Shown here: positions 35,758-45,696 of the stretch, piece by piece | Layout of the letters: each line of letters begins with the position of its first letter | How positions within the stretch are numbered: position 1 is the stretch's first letter | Origin: Hydnum rufescens UP504 | Taxonomy: Eukaryota; Basidiomycota; Agaricomycetes; Cantharellales; Hydnaceae | NCBI GenBank assembly: GCA_014904985.1 | Contig: MU128923.1 | Span: 124,001-188,000 of the forward strand | Length of the DNA stretch: 64,000 bases | Reading direction: 5' to 3' | Translations under genes and position numbers: made by a program | Notes under the pieces: model-generated | The model's input: the letters and a program-made list of their open reading frames with translations, nothing else | What the model was told of the DNA's origin: nothing | The model's database searches: none

Positions 35758-36941
35758 ATGATATATTGCCCTACCACCAAAAAAGTTGACTGTATCACAC
35801 ATATTGCACCCCTCATGGGCGGTACAAAAAAAAACGCCCAAGAAGTTCAACTCCGTGCCGAACGGTTGAATTTTGCCCCGACCTGGGCCGGGTAAGCAAT
35901 GGCAATGAATAACTGGCTGAATAATATTGTGGAGGACTGATGCAGAGGTGACCACAGGTAGGAATAATGCATCAGTACAGCAGCGTGACCCCTTCCCCAT
36001 GCCGGCGGTAGTCCAGAAATTCCAATACTGGGCCTGCTGTACTATCCACAACGGCAATATCAATACTCCCCTTTATTCAGGTTACAGTAGCAAGCGGCGG
36101 GGGGCCGAGAAATGTCTACATCGTCTGATAGTGGATCCTATTCAGCGGCTCCGATTTTAGGATTTACGGAGTGATCACATCGAGAAAGAAGTCCATCGCA
36201 TCAGAGGATGACGGTAATCAAGAGATTACAGCATCTATATGGGCGGTGCCAGAGCAGAGATTACAATAATGCCGAGGAACGTGAAAGTTTCGAAAAAAAA
36301 AAAAAAGGTCCATGAGGCATCTGACGCAATTCCATTAGTGTACCTCGTCAGTACCTCCTCGTCGAGTGCAAATGAAGTTGTGCCTGAACGTAACGACTTG
36401 CGAGCAAATTATGGGGGATACAGTACAGCCGAATCAATGTTTCGATTGACGTGCAGAATCGACGCCAGCATGCGAATAGAGAACTGGGAGTTTCAAACAG
36501 CAGAACCACGAGCGAATCCAAGGGTGGGGTGCGCTCACGATAAATGGCTGGGGTCGAATCCGTCTCGAACTGTGGCGGTCAAGAGTCGAAGAGGCATTCA
36601 CATCCATGGTTGAGTCATTGCGAGGTAGATCACATGGAACAAAATTAAGCAGAGACAGTAATGTAAAAATGGAAAAATGGAATAAGTTGTGTTGCCAGTC
36701 GTAAAACGAATCATCAGTCCTTCAGGACGATGCTGAGCAGACGAAAACAAGACGAAAGAATCCCTACTCCGAATAGGAACGAAGACGAAGAGCACACTGC
36801 ATTCGCGCGTGTCATGGGGCCACATGTCGGCATCGCAGACATCTCTGAAATCGGATATGAGAGGAAGAATGCGTGCGTAAGAAGCAAATAGACGCTCACT
36901 CTCTCCTGATCAATACTGCCAAGTAATTGAGGATGGGAAAA
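35758..36941. other. Intergenic, no gene seen
   Basis: About 1.2 kb. The longest frame (36239-36613, plus) is Lys-rich through an A run and has no recognisable domain. Nothing else is supported. Confidence 0.4.
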
Positions 36942-37652
36942 TCAAACCGTATCCTCGTCTCCGCTGATAACGTAGGACTCACAATAGCCCCATGATGCCG
37001 CATGGAAAACATCTGCATTAGCGAGATCAGCGCCGCAGCCGGGCCACAATGTGGGGTTCAGCGGATCGTCTGAGGGATGTTAGGAAAGGAGACTTGCATG
37101 ATAGCCGACACTATCCCTACAATCTGCGGCACAAAAAAGAAGTTTGAGGGCGATCAATAAGACATTATAAGATCGCCTACGCCATACGAAATAGAATAGT
37201 CATGTTGGCCTTCGGCACATTTTGCAAGCACTGTAAGAGCATCATATTGCCCGTCAATCAGAATACAGCGGGAATTCCTCCTTTCTGAAGCCAGGCTAAC
37301 ACATCGCTTGGTAGTCTCTCCCGCGTTGTACCAATTCTGCCTCGGAAGGGTTGTAGGAAGCTTGCTGGGTATTCGGATTCGAGGAGTAGTATTCTTGGTG
37401 TGATGTGCGATGAGGTGACCCCGGATTGTCCGGCTCCACTATGTGTGCCGGTGGCAGCGGTGATACGCCCTGTGACTCTCGACTAGGTATCCGTACCGGA
37501 GGATAGACATGACTGGAGGGTGGAGTGGGATAGGGATGCGATTCGTTAGCAGAGGCGCCTAAGACGCCTGTCGCCTGGGAATAAGCGGGTGGTGCCGATA
37601 GTGGTGTGGTGCCTAGGGGATCATGCCCAATTTTCTCGGGAATAATCACCAT
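36942..37652 (-). CDS. Small proline-rich membrane protein, possibly BRI3/LITAF-like
   Basis: The ATG at 37652 opens a Pro/Ser/Tyr-rich tail ('GTTPLSAPPAYSQATG', 'PYPTPPSSHVYPPVRIPS') ending 'NPSEAELVQRGRDYQAM'. Further exons appear to read 'LAKCAEGQHDYSISYGV', a hydrophobic 'IVGIVSAIM', and 'NPTLWPGCGADLANADVF' to a stop at 36942-36944. A disordered PPxY-bearing tail followed by a short cysteine-flanked membrane segment is the layout of BRI3/LITAF-type endosomal proteins. The cysteine pattern is incomplete as I read it, so the family call is tentative. The exon joins between about 37300 and 37010 are not fully resolved. Confidence 0.4.
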
Positions 37653-37824
37653 TACGGAGAGGGTTGGAGAGCCTCCTCCCAAGTGATTGCTGTGCACAGT
37701 TACCAAGCGCGCCAAGTGGTTTGCTTCCGCCCCACCATAGAGTAAATATCTATTACTAGTAGTAAGATCCTTCTCGGCAATACATTGGGGGGAGGGAGAT
37801 GTAAGCCTCGGTCGAGAGGGACCT

Positions 37825-38631
37825 TTATGGTGAGAAATTGGGCAATATATCGCCGCGGACATCTCCCTCGCCTAGCGCAACATTTTCCAAGGTAACATAT
37901 GCGCGATCCACTTCATCGTTTCACAACGATCACATCTGCAACACCCGGATCACCTTGGACATACGCAATTTCCTCGAGCGCCGCATCAAGTCGGCTTCGC
38001 ACTGCTCCTCGGTTTCTGTGCCTCGGCCAACCAGGCGGCTCTTCAGGGCATCTAATGAAGGAGGGGCGATGAAAACGAATACGGCCTGTAGCTCCGGATG
38101 TTTCGCCTTGATCGTACGAACACCCTGCAATCAAGAACAATTATTGATCCCAATGGAGGAGGGAACCATCAGACCCCCCCTCCACAATTCATTTTCTTAA
38201 AAAGCACAGCACAAACTCACCTGGGCATCGATGTCCAGGATACACCGTCTGCCAAGCTTGGCCACTTCCCCGACCGCTTGGACACTCGTACCATACAAGT
38301 TCCCCGAGAATTGAGCATGTTCGATAAAGGCACCCGCACTGACAAGCGAGAGAAACTCATCGCGCGATACGAAATGATATTCTCTGCCGTTCGCCTCTCC
38401 TGTTCTGGGCTGCCGCGTGGTGTCTGTATGGGAAGGGCGGCTTTTGGTAATCTGTGTTGACGCCCATCGTGGCTTCTGCCGCACGCAACAAGCCACACAT
38501 CTTTTTGTGGATTACTTACGCGAAATGCTGAATCCGAACTTGTCTGGGTGTTTTCCAAAGAGCTGTTTGAGGAGCGTGCTCTTGCCCGTTCCTGATGGTC
38601 CGAAGACAACAAGTGGTCGAGCAAATTGCAT
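37825..38631 (-). CDS. GUK1: Guanylate kinase, with two compensating frame changes near the C-terminus
   Basis: Phosphorylates GMP to GDP with ATP; essential for nucleotide supply. The ATG at 38631 puts the P-loop 'GPSGTGKS' at residues 11-18. Exons continue '[20 protein letters not shown]', '[20 protein letters not shown]', '[20 protein letters not shown]', '[20 protein letters not shown]', '[20 protein letters not shown]', covering the GMP-binding and lid regions. Near 37985-37991 one base is missing and near 37919-37921 one A is extra. Read through, the segment gives '[20 protein letters not shown]' followed by '[12 protein letters not shown]', which is the normal guanylate kinase end. Without correction the protein stops at about 37930 with an abnormal tail. 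Confidence 0.9.
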
Positions 38632-38970
38632 TACGATTATGTGGAGAGAGAGCCAAAGGGATGGGGAGATATCGCGGCGTGGGAGGACAAGTATTAGAGT
38701 AGTTATCTCAGGCAATCACGACTAGGCTGTCCGATTGCTTTCCGGTTTGGCGCCCGACGAGATTAGATACTGTACAATCTGGTTCCGCACTCTCTGCGGA
38801 AGTATCCGGATGCTCCGCACTCAGTGGTCGTTGAGCTCGAATTATCTCTTGTATACTGCCCCGGGCTGCCTACAGGTAGTATAGGAATGCCGTGTCGAAC
38901 ACTCTCGGTACAAAACAAGGGAATACACACGGAAATGAAATGTGGGCGAACGAGAACGAAGAGGTTGGGG

Positions 38971-39240
38971 TCATGGAACAGGTGAATGCTTTTCGCCCTT
39001 CGCGTTCTTTTGTTTCATGTGCCTCTTGCGATTATCCTCCCGACTGAAGGGTGTGCCACACGAGCACCAGTAGGTCTCTCCCTCGTGTGTAGAGTGGATA
39101 TGACGCGTAAGATCCGCTTTACGAGGGAACCTGCTCGAGCAGGTACTGCATATGTATGGTGGAGCATCCTGGGACGTTCAGGGGTGGGACGTTTGGGTTG
39201 ATTAGACACGGCAGAGGGGGACTCTTGGAGGGATGTCGCA
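38971..39240 (-). CDS. C2H2 zinc-finger protein, C-terminal part
   Basis: From about 39165 down to the stop at 38971-38973 the frame encodes two fingers: 'YICSTCSSRFPRKADLTRHI' then 'HSTHEGETYWCSCGTPFSRE' and 'DNRKRHMKQKN'. Finger 1 is C-x2-C-x12-H-x4-H; finger 2 has C-x-C spacing. This supports a nucleic-acid-binding regulator. The upstream segment (39170-39240) reads 'SPSAVSNQPKRPTPERPR', a plausible linker, but is in a different frame; one missing G at about 39168-39173 would restore 'PERPRDAPPYICSTC'. The 5' end was not found. Confidence 0.6.
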
Positions 39241-39742
39241 TCACTGTGCTATCTTACCGTCTCTGGCACCCTGTTTCCTGTCTGGTGTTTCCCATCATTG
39301 TTTCTTCGAGAGATGGTTGGATTCAATATCTAGGTCTGCTTTCAGCGATGGTCTGGGACGCACTGCGATGACGAAACGCGATGGCTGCCTTCAGAACACA
39401 GGAGAATACTTTAGCTGAGATTCTCTCCTAAAGCAACGATGCTCGTACTACTGTTGTTTAGCAAGTTGATTTGTTCGCCCGTGGCGTCTTTAGCAAAAAA
39501 CATTTGAGAACAGTGCGTGAAATGGTGACGTGGGTTGTGAGGTGGATTGGAACAGGAATAACCGAAAGGCAAGTCACGAGAGGTAATTATACCCCCCTCA
39601 AGGGTCAATACCCTTCTGTCGGGTCAAGGGGTCTTCCCACATTGCCATTGCCTAGATCAAAGTATGGAATGATGAGGTCCCGCAGTTGCACCGCGTAGGC
39701 AAAAAAAGGAAAGGAAAAGGCCGAAGATGCCCTGCCACCCTC
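39241..39742. other. Intergenic or unresolved 5' part of the zinc-finger gene
   Basis: About 500 bp with short frames on both strands. It may contain 5' exons of the zinc-finger gene; none can be assigned. Confidence 0.35.
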
Positions 39743-42070
39743 TCATCGCATATCCCCCCTAAGGTCCACTTCCATCTTCGCATCTGGGGGGCGATTCCCA
39801 ACGAATCCTCCGCTTTGGCTGAGAACCTTGAGCCAGCTATCACCGACCTCGCTCCGTAATGCCTCGATACGTGCCCGATATGCGTCAGCATGGTTCGTGG
39901 CCCCCCCGCCCCCTCCACCGGCCTCATCAAAAGTCTCTGCTGGTTCGTACACAGAGGCAGACTGCCGTCGAGATCGCTCCCCCGACGGCGAGCCAAGGTG
40001 GCCCTCGGTGGCGTACCTAGCGTGAGCGCTTCGTCGTGATCCTTTGGGACGAATCGCGGGCGGTGATTTTGATAGAGACTCCACCACACGATCACTACCG
40101 AGGCCCGTCCCGTTTGGGGGAAGGGTCGTCGAAGGTGGTACAAGGAATAAGTTCGCAGTCACTGCACCATCGGAGGCACCTTTGATGTGCCGCGATTTAC
40201 TAAGAACGTCTGGTTCTGGTCGGGAGATGGTGGGATCCTGATGGCTTCCAGACGGAGTCGCCAGTTCCGAATTGGGTGCGGGTACCGAGGCTGCGTCGAG
40301 ATCCACGATGCGCTTTGGTTTGCGCTTCTTTAATGGTTTAGTGGATCCTGCAGACGCCGGAACCGAGACTCCAGACGAAGGTGAAGCGAATGTGTCCAAG
40401 CCTGCATTCACATTTAGCTCGGGAGTCGAGGGTCGTGATGTGCTGGTGCCAGTGCTGGCTTGGAGAATATGGGTAAACGAAGGATCCAGACTCTTCCAAC
40501 GTGAGGAATGGGACTGGGAATGTGGAGACCCAACGGCAACCACGGGTGGGCTAGGAGCGGAACTGTCCCTCCTCGAGTTGACGAGATCCTCCATGGCTGC
40601 CGCTGGCACCGTCTTCCTCATGCTTCGTGCTTCAAGGAAAGAAGGGGCACTCCCATCCAATTGGACGCTCTTGTTCTCCTGTGCAAAGAATTCAAAGCAC
40701 CTCACACGATATTCCTCATCTGTTTGGATGAATGTATTCCCCTTTACCCATACCTCAGAAATATTAGGGAGGATGGCCAGACGACCCACTTCTCCCGTGT
40801 CTTCCAATTTGTTGTCCCTTAGATCCACGCGCTCAAGTGCCATGAGACGTTCGAGGCCGCATAGGCTGTCGAGACGATTTTTGGAGAGGTTTAACGTGAG
40901 GACCTGGCCTAAGACAGTATATATGCCGAGGACCGAATCAATCATGTTGTCGGACAAATTCAATGAGACGAGGTTGTGCAGAACGGAGAGGCCTGGCGGA
41001 ACTGAGATGAGGAGATTTGACGAGAGATCGAGGTGAGTTAGGGAGGTGAGGAATCTCAGAGGCGAGGAGGGTACGAAGGTCAATGCATTATCGGCTAACG
41101 ACAGATGCCGAAGGACACGCCACTTATTATTTGATAATTCCCTCGGTATTGGCGAAGTAGGTTCAATACCATCAACATCTTCGGAGCTTTCTTCTGCAAC
41201 AGGACTTGGAACACCAGAGAGCAGGCCCCGTCTATTCGATCGGTTGGATGCGAAACGAATGGAGCGAGAGTGCCGGCGCCCAATGGTGGATGGTCCCTGG
41301 CCCCTCCTCCGAAGCTCATCGTCCAGGACAGCATCAACTAAAATATCAGCCATATCTTCTACGCCACTCCGTTTGATGGTCAGGCTGCGAAGACTCTCTG
41401 CCAGTAGATCCCAGCCCAGGAGTGCCCTTGGATCTATATCTAGTAGCTCGAGGGTTTGAAGGCTCTTGAAGCTGTCGAGGGGTACGGCATTATCGATAGG
41501 TGGATCATCCATTAGCTCCGTGACGAAGTTGAGGTCGTTCTGGCGTATTGAGAGGGCAGGGAGCTTGGTGAAGGCGCTATATATGTATTTGACTTCATTG
41601 TTTAGATTTGGAGGCGGCGAGCTCCACCATGGTGCGCCAAGGGATAGTTTGGATACAGCGGAGAAGGTGGATGCGAATGAGGATACAGATCGCGTATCGG
41701 ACCTATCTTTGGCGGCAAGCAGCGCCAAGGAGATGACCGACGGCGAGGAATATTGGATTTTGGTATCCAAAGACCCCACGTTTATGTCGAGAGCTTCGAA
41801 TCTCATGAAAAGGTAGAATAGATGGTGGAGGTCCATTGAGAGTACGGTAGGTGGCTGAATTCGAGGGGGCGAGGTTGTTGAAAAGTCAATCCCAATCCAC
41901 CCCAGGACGTTGGAAAAGGAGCCAGCATTAGAGCCCGATTTCGTGTTTGGCAATCCAGCCAAACGCTGCTCTTGAGCTCGTAGGAAGGTGGCAAATCGTC
42001 GCACATAGTCATCTCCAAGCTCCTTTCCCCTGCGTGGACTCGGGATTGAGCGACAGCAGACATCACACAT
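39743..42070 (-). CDS. Leucine-rich repeat protein, 775 residues
   Basis: A single uninterrupted frame. The N-terminal part ('LGDDYVRRFATFLRAQEQRL', 'VLSMDLHHLFYLFMRFEALD') is alpha-helical. Residues about 330-470 carry LRRs: 'LRHLSLADNALTFVPSS', 'LTHLDLSSNLLISVPPGLSV', 'LVSLNLSDNMIDSVLGIYTV', 'LTLNLSKNRLDSLCGLERL', 'LERVDLRDNKLEDTGEVGRL'. The C-terminal 300 residues are Ser/Pro-rich with a basic 'KPLKKRKPKRIVD' and a poly-Gly run. This resembles fungal LRR proteins related to the uncharacterised S. pombe SPAC926.06c; LRRs indicate protein binding, and the role is unknown. The intronless structure is unusual for this window. The exact start is uncertain because 'MCDVCCRSIP' is not obviously conserved. 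Confidence 0.8.
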   Translation of the reverse strand: MCDVCCRSIPSPRRGKELGDDYVRRFATFLRAQEQRLAGLPNTKSGSNAGSFSNVLGWIGIDFSTTSPPRIQPPTVLSMDLHHLFYLFMRFEALDINVGSLDTKIQYSSPSVISLALLAAKDRSDTRSVSSFASTFSAVSKLSLGAPWWSSPPPNLNNEVKYIYSAFTKLPALSIRQNDLNFVTELMDDPPIDNAVPLDSFKSLQTLELLDIDPRALLGWDLLAESLRSLTIKRSGVEDMADILVDAVLDDELRRRGQGPSTIGRRHSRSIRFASNRSNRRGLLSGVPSPVAEESSEDVDGIEPTSPIPRELSNNKWRVLRHLSLADNALTFVPSSPLRFLTSLTHLDLSSNLLISVPPGLSVLHNLVSLNLSDNMIDSVLGIYTVLGQVLTLNLSKNRLDSLCGLERLMALERVDLRDNKLEDTGEVGRLAILPNISEVWVKGNTFIQTDEEYRVRCFEFFAQENKSVQLDGSAPSFLEARSMRKTVPAAAMEDLVNSRRDSSAPSPPVVAVGSPHSQSHSSRWKSLDPSFTHILQASTGTSTSRPSTPELNVNAGLDTFASPSSGVSVPASAGSTKPLKKRKPKRIVDLDAASVPAPNSELATPSGSHQDPTISRPEPDVLSKSRHIKGASDGAVTANLFLVPPSTTLPPNGTGLGSDRVVESLSKSPPAIRPKGSRRSAHARYATEGHLGSPSGERSRRQSASVYEPAETFDEAGGGGGGATNHADAYRARIEALRSEVGDSWLKVLSQSGGFVGNRPPDAKMEVDLRGDMR

Positions 42071-42838
42071 GCTGCCCCACTCACATTTCTCACAATTACA
42101 ATTAGGTACTTAGGTCGTTGTCGTAAACGTTACAGACAGCGTGAGCGAACTCGAGTGCTTCAATGTCATTCAAATCCCAATTTGCTTCCGCCGTTAACGT
42201 TCCTGTAGCAACATCGAGGACGAATCGTCGGCCGTTTGAAGCGCAAGCGACCCTCGGGATCATCTCGTGTTGCCACATCGTACGGTTCCCGGATTCTGTG
42301 AAGTACAGTCCCCAAATGCTGTTGTATTATCTCGTGGCATCTGTTGAAGTCTTGATCTAGTAGATCGTGTTTTCCCCTTTGAATCTGTGGACGTCCTCAC
42401 CCTATCTCACCCTTCAAAGGCTAATTATCCCCGAATTTTGGGTCAGACAACCGGGAGGCTAAGAATTGAGCTGGGACTGAGTCGAATTGGAGCCACAAGC
42501 AAGAAACAGAAATTTGACTTCGTCATGCCAGTGAAGGTCTTTCTTGGGGTCTCGCAGTAGCAAACAAAACCGTTTGGAATCCTTTGTCCTCCTGGTGTAT
42601 ATTTCGAGGTCCCGCGCAAGTTGCAGGCTGAGAGTGCTGGTCTTGCTCCTCCAGGGCCGGTTCTGGTGCGTTCGATAGATCGATCGAATTCGGAGGTGGT
42701 TCCCTGATATGTGTGCTTGTTGAAGGGATGTCGGTTTTTACTTCCCAGAGCAGGGAGCCGCTGACATAGAGACTTTTAGGTCGATTGACAGAAAATTCAA
42801 AAAGCAATTTCTATTTGGCACACCTAACTTGTAACTTG
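42071..42838. other. Intergenic, no gene seen
   Basis: Upstream region of the LRR gene and a stretch with only short frames. No feature supported. Confidence 0.45.
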
Positions 42839-43060
42839 TAACTGCCAGAGTCTCTCAGACTCGCGGTTAGATAAACGAGCGATTGGGTCAGGTTTCATTC
42901 GCTCAACTCGTCATCCACAAGGAGGTTCCCTTTCGTTACTTTTCGCAACCCCTTACCTTCCCCTTGATACAAAACAATGTACCTAACTTCATTAGGGTGT
43001 TGTGGTCGTGTGATTTACGTTTCGCGTAGTTCCCTTCACCCACCTAGCTGTGACCAAAGA
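42839..43060. repeat. Interspersed repeat, copy 2
   Basis: Begins TAACTGCCAGAGTCT and ends near CTAGCTGTGACCA (43044-43056). It shares the same ordered blocks as the copy at 33401-33690 and the tail at 33308-33384, with many substitutions between blocks. Non-coding. Older than the near-identical direct repeats near 33.3-33.6 kb. Confidence 0.6.
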
Positions 43061-44662
43061 GGTAGCGACTATCCAAATTTGAATTTATATCTATTTGAGT
43101 CTTGCACCCCGACAGTTTCTGGGAATTTGATCCTGGCATGATATGAAAACAAATGATCATCACATGATCAGGGACATGCAGTGTTGAAAACATCTAAGGC
43201 AGAGTCCCAGCCAAACATCCAAACCACTAGCCACAGTACCCTCCTCTATTTCCTCGGGGATCCCCAGCCAAGGGGTGGGAAAAAATAAATGGACCAGAGG
43301 TCGAAATTAGAGCCCTCATACTGTATTTCATCAGCTATATGACGAATTGTGCCCTGGAAGCATAAATCTTACCCCGCAGAAATAGGCCCATTCTAATGAA
43401 TCTTTAGTACCAGATCCTAGGTTCAAAGATTCACTATTCGAGCATAGCACTGATTCAGCACTGGATTCATGATTGCAAAGATGCCTTGTTGGAACCCGGC
43501 TATGTCAGGCGCAATCCATCAGGACCCCTGCGAGCTCCCTAGTGGGGCTCATCGACTGTACTGTATACTGCACCCGGATTTTCTCGCGCCTTGGACCCGT
43601 CGGGGTTCGGTCATGATTCACTCACATTCCAAATCCCACACGGGCGCGATTCGGAACGTGGCTATGTGCGGTTGGCCGTGGCATCAGGACCCCGACACTC
43701 AGGTTGGAACCTACAGTAGAGTGTAAAAGCCCTGAGTTTGGGTGTCTGCGTCCAGTGTAAATAGTAAACAGGCCAAAAATGCCCCCAATTTTCCCGGTGG
43801 AGGCGTGCTTTGTACTGTACCAAAAAAAAAAATCCCGAAATTGCTGCCTGGTGAATGATGAATCACTCGGTTCACGGAGAATCCTCCCCGTCTTCACCGG
43901 CTGTCCGGTGTTGGAGAACCCACAGTGGCAATAGTTTCCTGTGGCCTAGGCTACTGGCCCTTTCCAGCCCTGCTGTTCAACATAAACTGTGAGGTTGCTG
44001 ATAAAGTCCAGACGGTTAATCTTCAGCGGAGGGCCAGTTGCTGGTAGATCCGGGTGCCAGTACTAGTCTGACAAGCCTCCTAGACGGCTTGTTATATGCA
44101 GGATAGGGAATTCTCAGCACATGATCCAAATTAATTACTTGATGCTTGTATTGGCGGCTGACCTTCGAGCGCGTCCTCTGGCAGGCTTGGCGCGCTCACC
44201 AGTTCTGCAGACATCGTGCCGGAGCCATCAAAGATAAAGAAGTGCAAGAGAAGTGAAGAAACTAAAAAGGTAGCTGCTCAAGAAGTTCTGATGATCCTTG
44301 TACATCATCCGGGTCAAAAGATGCAAATACCGCACAGCTCCATATTGGGTCCGTCACCACCTGGGCCAAACTCCCGGCGGGTAGTGCTACGTCCTGTGGT
44401 TTCGTGCTGTAGTCCCACTCCGGGGGTCTGTTCTCAATGAAGAAATTTCCAGCCTCGAACTTTCCAAAGAACCGCACTCATTGGGGGATCCCAAAACAGA
44501 ATTCCGGTGGGAGTGCTCTGGTTTCCAATCTAAGTGCCGGGGGTCCTCTGGCATCAGCAATTCGGATCTTGGGATTCTTGGGTCTTTATTGGGCCTGGTT
44601 TCTCGTGGTTTCCCATCTCCTCCCTACGCCTCCCTGCCCACCACTCCTAGGCACCTCGTACA
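43061..44662. other. Intergenic, no gene seen
   Basis: About 1.6 kb with short frames at 43469-43726 and 44216-44440 that show no domain. The 3' part is the upstream region of the DUF302-like gene. Confidence 0.4.
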
Positions 44663-45476
44663 ATGTCTCGTAGCTCGTTCACGAAGAGGATCACTCGCCG
44701 CACTATCGAGTCCGTCAGGTCATACCAAGAGACCTTGGATGCCATGCGCCTAGGTCCGTGATAGCCCTTGGAACCGAATACAGCTGCTCACATTGGTCTG
44801 TCTCTAGAACTCAACATCACTCACCCGCTCCATCCTCATCAGATGTTGCGAAAAGCTCTTGCCGTCCACGACTCAAAGATGTTCGATGAGGAGACACTCG
44901 CTGCCTCTGGCCCTCTAGGGACCGGATACCTGTACGTTTCTTGGATTTCACCCCACCCTGTATGCCATGCCATGAATTGTGTACTGAGAAAGATGTGGGT
45001 CACCATTGCAAAAGGACATTTTACGACCATCGTCCTTTCCGCGTTCTCAACGTCATGGACCCCAAGAAGAAGATCTTCGAGACTCACACTTTCGGAATCG
45101 GTGCTCCGCCTAAAGCGTTCGTCCCTTTTCATTTCACATCACCCCCTCTCTTTCTTATCCAACTTACTCGGCTCCTCCCACTTCTTTTTCGGATCCAACG
45201 TATCCTTATCTCCTCCCCCTCCCCTCCCCTCTCATCAGATACGCGATGACGAGACATATCCACTCCACCGCCCTCAACTTCCCCCTGCGCATTTTGATTC
45301 AGGAGCGTCCCGACGGCCGTGCAAATATCGTCTACGATATTCCCTCCTCCCAGATTGCTGGCAAGGCAGAGAATCCCGGCCTCGCGAAAGCAGCAGACAC
45401 CGCCGACAGGAAACTAGACCGATTCGTCCATTATATCGCCTGTGGTGGTCCTCCACCCCCACCAATTGTTGTATAA
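44663..45476 (+). CDS. DUF302-like protein
   Basis: Exon 1 starts at 44663 ('MSRSSFTKRITRRTIESVRS') and joins across an intron ending near 44808 to 'LNITHPLHPHQMLRKALAVH' and 'DEETLAASGPLGTGYLY'. A middle segment reads 'FYDHRPFRVLNVMDPKKKIF', and the last exon 'MTRHIHSTALNFPLRILIQE' with 'IVYDIPSSQIAGKAE' and 'ADTADRKLDRFVHYIACGG'. The final block is the strongest evidence: a hydrophobic strand, then PLR(I/V)L(I)xE and a YD(I/L)PSS motif is the hallmark of DUF302, a small alpha/beta domain of unknown function. The joins between 44930 and 45240 are uncertain. Cytosolic, no signal peptide. Confidence 0.55.
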
Positions 45477-45696
45477 ATCGATATTTGGGATGGGTCGAGG
45501 GGTTATTGTTGTTTATCTCAACTTGCTTCATATTTGTAACCATTTTGCACACCAAAACAACAACAATTCCAGCTTCCTCGTGTGGACCTTGCCATTTCGT
45601 TCTTATACGATCCGACGTAACTCCTCGTCGTGTCCATGCGAAGCTCAATTTTTCATGCTACAAACAAAAGGAGAACAATATGATATAAAACCCTCA

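Noticed and set aside
36550..36565. tRNA B-box-like GGTCGAATCC
   Set aside because: No A box or cloverleaf can be formed around it.
40272..41036. 254-codon plus-strand frame
   Set aside because: Antisense shadow of the LRR gene, which has clear repeats.
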